Assembly (NCBI GenBank): GCA_964019055.1
Contig: OZ025211.1
Span: forward strand, 12,846,400-12,910,399
DNA length: 64,000 bases
Reading direction: 5' to 3'
Origin: Anthopleura xanthogrammica
Taxonomy: Eukaryota; Cnidaria; Anthozoa; Actiniaria; Actiniidae
Part shown: positions 60,001 to 64,000 of the stretch, one piece after another
Position numbering within the stretch: the first letter of the stretch is position 1
How the letters are laid out: each line of letters begins with the position of its first letter
The notes under the pieces: model-generated
The model's database searches: none
The model's input: only the letters and a program-made list of their open reading frames with translations
What the model was told of the DNA's origin: nothing
Translations under genes and position numbers: made by a program

Positions 60001-60568
60001 TGCTGTTCGCGCCCAAAATGTGCTTTTAGCAGTGAAAACGTCGTGTTATCGGCAAAAGAAAATTCTCAGCCAAAAAAAAATGTTCAGCCAAAAACACCTT
60101 TTTTCACCAAAAATCTCATTTTCTCACCAAAAACTTCATTTTATCAGCCAAAACGTCGTGTTTTCAGCCAATACGTTGTTTTCACCAGCAATAATGTCGT
60201 GTTTTTGGCAAAAAAGTCATCCCATCAGCAAAAAACCTCATTGTTAGGGTTAAAATGACCTTTTTTCAGCAAAAATGCTTTTTTCTCAGCAAAACACTCT
60301 TTTTCTCACCACAAATGTGCTGTTCGCGCCCAAAATGTGCTTTTAGCAGTGAAAACGTCGTGTTATCGGCAAAAGAAAATTCTCAGCCAAAAAAAAATGT
60401 TCAGCAAAAAACACCTTTTTTCACCAAAAATCTCATTTTCTCACCAAAAACTTCATTTTATCAGCCAAAACGTCGTGTTTTCAGCCAATACGTTGTTTTC
60501 ACCAGCAATAATGTAGTGTTTTTGGCAAAAAAGTCATCCCATCAGCAAAAAACCTCATTGTTAGGGTT

Positions 60569-60861
60569 AAAATTTTTTCTCAGCAAAACACTCTTTTTCT
60601 CACCACAAATGTGCTGTTCGCGCCCAAAATGTGCTTTTAGCAGTGAAAACGTCGTGTTATCGGCAAAAGAAAATTCTCAGCCGAAAAAAATGTTCAGCAA
60701 AAAACACCTTTTTTCACCAAAAATCTCATTTTCTCACCAAAAACTTCATTTTATCAGCCAAAACGTCGTGTTTTCAGCCAATACGTTGTTTTCACCAGCA
60801 ATAATGTCGTGTTTTTGGCAAAAAAGTCATCCCATCAGCAAAAAACCTCATTGTTAGGGTT
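60569..60861 (+). repeat. Unit with a shortened start
   Basis: The junction GTTAAAATTTTTTCTCAGC replaces the usual GTTAAAATGACC... start, removing about 22 bp, close to one monomer. CAGCCGAAAAAAA is a private variant in the same unit. Confidence 0.75.
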
Positions 60862-61182
60862 AAAATGACCTTTTTTCAGCAAAAATGCTTTTTTCTCAGC
60901 AAAACACTCTTTTTCTCACCACAAATGTGCTGTTCGCGCCCAAAATGTGCTTTTAGCAGTGAAAACGTCGTGTTATCGGCAAAAGAAAATTCTCAGCCAA
61001 AAAAAAAAATTTCAGCCAAAAACACCTTTTTTCACCAAAAATCTCATTTTCTCACCAAAAACTTCATTTTATCAGCCAAAACGTCGTGTTTTCAGCCAAT
61101 ACGTTGTTTTCATCAGCAATAATGTCGTGTTTTTGGCAAAAAAGTCATCCCATCAGCAAAAAACCTCATTGTTAGGGTTAAA

Positions 61183-61479
61183 ATGACCTTTTTTCAGCAA
61201 AAATGCTTTTTTCTCAGCAAAACACTCTTTTTCTCACCACAAATGTGCTGTTCGCGCCCAAAATGTGCTTTTAGCAGTGAAAACGTCGTGTTATCGGCAA
61301 AAGAAAATTCTCAGCCAAAAAAAAATGCTCAGCCAAAAACACCTTTTTTCACCAAAAACTTTATTTTATCAGCCAAAACGTCGTGTTTTCAGCCAATACG
61401 TTGTTTTCACCAGCAATAATGTCGTGTTTTTGGCAAAAAAGTCATCCCATCAGCAAAAAACCTCATTGTTAGGGTTAAA
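61183..61479 (+). repeat. 297-bp unit lacking the same 20-bp monomer
   Basis: Same deletion as at 44725-45021, plus private substitutions (ATGCTCAGCC, ACTTTATTTT). It therefore probably arose independently or diverged after a shared loss. Confidence 0.9.
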
Positions 61480-63379
61480 ATGACCTTTTTTCAGCAAAAA
61501 TGCTTTTTTCTCAGCAAAACACTCTTTTTCTCACCACAAATGTGCTGTTCGCGCCCAAAATGTGCTTTTAGCAGTGAAAACGTCGTGTTATCGGCAAAAG
61601 AAAATTCTCAGCCAAAAAAAAATGTTCAGCCAAAAACACCTTTTTTCACCAAAAATCTCATTTTCTCACCAAAAACTTCATTTTATCAGCCAAAACGTCG
61701 TGTTTTCAGCCAATACGTTGTTTTCACCAGCAATAATGTCGTGTTTTTGGCAAAAAAGTCATCCCATCAGCAAAAAACCTCATTGTTAGGGTTAAAATGA
61801 CCTTTTTTCAGCAAAAATGCTTTTTTCTCAGCAAAACACTCTTTTTCTCACCACAAATGTGCTGTTCGCGCCCAAAATGTGCTTTTAGCAGTGAAAACGT
61901 CGTGTTATCGGCAAAAGAAAATTCTCAGCCAAAAAAAAATGTTCAGCCAAAAACCCCTTTTTTCACCAAAAATCTCATTTTCTCACCAAAAACTTCATTT
62001 TATCAGCCAAAACGTCGTGTTTTCAGCCAATACGTTGTTTTCACCAGCAATAATGTCGTGTTTTTGGCAAAAAAGTCATCCCATCAGCAAAAAACCTCAT
62101 TGTTAGGGTTAAAATGACCTTTTTTCAGCAAAAATGCTTTTTTCTCAGCAAAACACTCTTTTTCTCACCACAAATGTGCTGTTCGCGCCCAAAATGTGCT
62201 TTTAGCAGTGAAAACGTCGTGTTATCGGCAAAAGAAAATTCTCAGCCAAAAAAAAATGTTCAGCAAAAAACCCCTTTTTTCACCAAAAATCTCATTTTCT
62301 CACCAAAAACTTCATTTTATCAGCCAAAACGTCGTGTTTTCAGCCAATACGTTGTTTTCACCAGCAATAATGTCGTGTTTTTGGCAAAAAAGTCATCCCA
62401 TCAGCAAAAAACCTCATGGTTAGGGTTAAAATGACCTTTTTTCAGCAAAAATGCTTTTTTCTCAGCAAAACACTCTTTTTCTTACCACAAATGTGCTGTT
62501 CGCGCCCAAAATGTGCTTTTAGCAGTGAAAACGTCGTGTTATCGGCAAAAGAAAATTCTCAGCCAAAAAAAAATGTTCAGCCAAAAACACCTTTTTTCAC
62601 CAAAAATCTCATTTTCTCACCAAAAACTTCATTTTATCAGCCAAAACGTCGTGTTTTCAGCCAATACGTTGTTTTCACCAGCAATAATGTCGTGTTTTTG
62701 GCAAAAAAGTCATCCCATCAGCAAAAACCTCATTGTTAGGGTTAAAATGACCTTTTTTCAGCAAAAATGCTTTTTTCTCAGCAAAACACTCTTTTTCTCA
62801 CCACAAATGTGCTGTTCGCGCCCAAAATGTGCTTTTAGCAGTGAAAACGTCGTGTTATCGGCAAAAGAAAATTCTCAGCCAAAAAAAAATGTTCAGCAAA
62901 AAACACCTTTTTTCACCAAAAATCTCATTTTCTCACCAAAAACTTCATCTTATCAGCAAAACGTCGTGTTTTCTGCCAATACGTTGTTTTCACCAGCAAT
63001 AATGTCGTGTTTTTGGCAAAAAAGTCATCCCATCAGCAAAAAACCTCATTGTTAGGGTTAAAATGACCTTTTTTCAGCAAAAATGCTTTTTTCTCAGCAA
63101 AACACTCTTTTTCTCACCACAAATGTGCTGTTCGCGCCCAAAATGTGCTTTTAGCAGTGAAAACGTCGTGTTATCGGCAAAAGAAAATTCTCAGCCAAAA
63201 AAAAATGTTCAGCCAAAAACCCCTTTTTTCACCAAAAATCTCATTTTCTCACCAAAAACTTCATTTTATCAGCCAAAACGACGTGTTTTCAGTCAATACG
63301 TTGTTTTCACCAGCAATAATGTCGTGTTTTTGGCAAAAAAGTCATCCCATCAGCAAAAAACCTCATTGTTAGGGTTAAA

Positions 63380-63740
63380 ATGACCTTTTCTCAGCAAAAC
63401 ACTCTTTTTCTCACCACAAATGTGCTGTTCGCGCCCAAAATGTGCTTTTAGCAGTGAAAACGTCGTGTTTTCGGCAAAAGAAAATTCTCAGCCAAAAAAA
63501 AATGTTCAGCAAAAAACACCTTTTTTCACCAAAAATCTCATTTTCTCACCAAAAACTTCATTTTATCAGCCAAAACGTCGTGTTTTCAGCCAATACGTTG
63601 TTTTCACCAGCAATAATGTCGTGTTTTTGGCAAAAAAGTCATCCCATCAGCAAAAACCTCATTGTTAGGGTTAAAATGACCTTTTTTCAGCAAAAAACTC
63701 TTTTTCTCACCACAAATGTGCTGTTCGCGCCCAAAATGTG
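63380..63740 (+). repeat. Units with independent one-monomer losses near the window end
   Basis: At about 63384 CCTTTTCTCAGC and at about 63690 CAGCAAAAAACTC each show loss of about one 20-bp monomer at the front of the unit, at slightly different breakpoints. This is consistent with slippage between neighbouring monomers. Confidence 0.75.
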
Positions 63741-64000
63741 CTTTTAGCAGTGAAAACGTCGTGTTATCGGCAAAAGAAAATTCTCAGCCAAAAAAAAATG
63801 TTCAGCCAAAAACACCTTTTTTCACCAAAAATCTCATTTTCTCACCAAAAACTTCATTTTATCAGCCAAAACGTCGTGTTTTCAGCCAATACGTTGTTTT
63901 CACCAGCAATAATGTCGTGTTTTTGGCAAAAAAGTCATCCCATCAGCAAAAAACCTCATTGTTAGGGTTAAAATGACCTTTTTTCAGCAAAAATGCTTTT

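Larger units (their letters stand above)
32683..64000 (+). repeat. 317-bp higher-order satellite array (~99 copies)
   Basis: The period is 317 bp; for example, units start at 34262, 34579, 34896 and 35213. The sequence is rich in alternating T-runs and A-runs, with few G on the plus strand. Unlike the 177-bp array, units differ by scattered substitutions and by occasional 20-bp losses. The 106-codon frames seen in each unit reflect scarcity of stop codons; 317 is not a multiple of 3, so no long repeat protein is encoded. The array continues beyond the window. Confidence 0.97.

Noticed and set aside
32686..63976. Dozens of 75-106-codon open frames in the 317-bp array (MTFFQQKCFF..., MLLAVKTSC...)
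   Set aside because: They occur in two frames of every unit, start at no supported site, and reflect the low frequency of stop codons in CAG/CAC-A-run/T-run sequence. The period is not a multiple of 3 and the peptides look like no protein family.

Overview
The window is repeat-dominated nuclear DNA of an animal, most likely an anthozoan cnidarian such as a stony coral. The grounds are AT-rich DNA with eukaryotic splice signals, non-LTR retrotransposon remnants whose C-terminal domains look like those I know from cnidarian genomes, TTAGGG-type hexamers, MITE-like elements, and a 200-N scaffold gap. Nothing looks prokaryotic and no conventional intact host gene is visible. The species is not determined.

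Layout. (1) 1-11970: a tandem array of a ~1.71 kb unit (1712, 1716, 1796 and 1711 bp), then two 2563-bp derivative units. Each unit carries a 171-codon ORF that resembles the C-terminal domain of a cnidarian retroelement protein, several (ATT)n/(TAA)n and (GAAA)n microsatellites, and 3-4 copies of a 79-bp subrepeat. In the derivative units a 5'-truncated restriction-like-endonuclease LINE (minus strand; FMDD motif, CCHC finger, RPD...D nuclease) sits inside the (ATT)n tract and about 1 kb of the original unit is missing. (2) 11971-18206: non-array DNA without a convincing long gene. It holds two microsatellites, a small CpG-rich promoter-like block (E2F consensus, consensus splice donor), a TTAA-flanked MITE, a second TIR element with a 133-bp fold-back, and dispersed direct and inverted repeats. 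(3) 18207-32482: about 81 virtually identical copies of a 177-bp unit. Each contains a 54-bp segment (18 codons, no stop in phase 0) bounded by a strong acceptor (pyrimidine tract plus CAG) and a perfect GTAAGT donor, with a 123-bp intron-like remainder. (4) 32483-32682: sequencing gap. (5) 32683-64000 (runs off the window): about 99 copies of a 317-bp satellite, itself a higher-order repeat of 16 diverged ~20-bp monomers, with one GTTAGGGTTA per unit.

The most interesting candidate is region 3. Its first 54-bp segment is joined in frame to an upstream ATG-ATG leader (18187), 57 bp downstream of the end of a TATAAAA box. The array can therefore be read as a gene of >80 identical phase-symmetric microexons encoding an 18-residue repeat, KSTANHSDINHRAEETLS. 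That is a sequence-based hypothesis; only transcript data can confirm it. The alternative is a satellite that captured one exon-like segment. The adjacency of regions 3 and 5 rests only on scaffolding.

Functional interplay between the parts is not evident. The window mainly records repeated cycles of retroelement insertion, truncation, tandem duplication and homogenisation.
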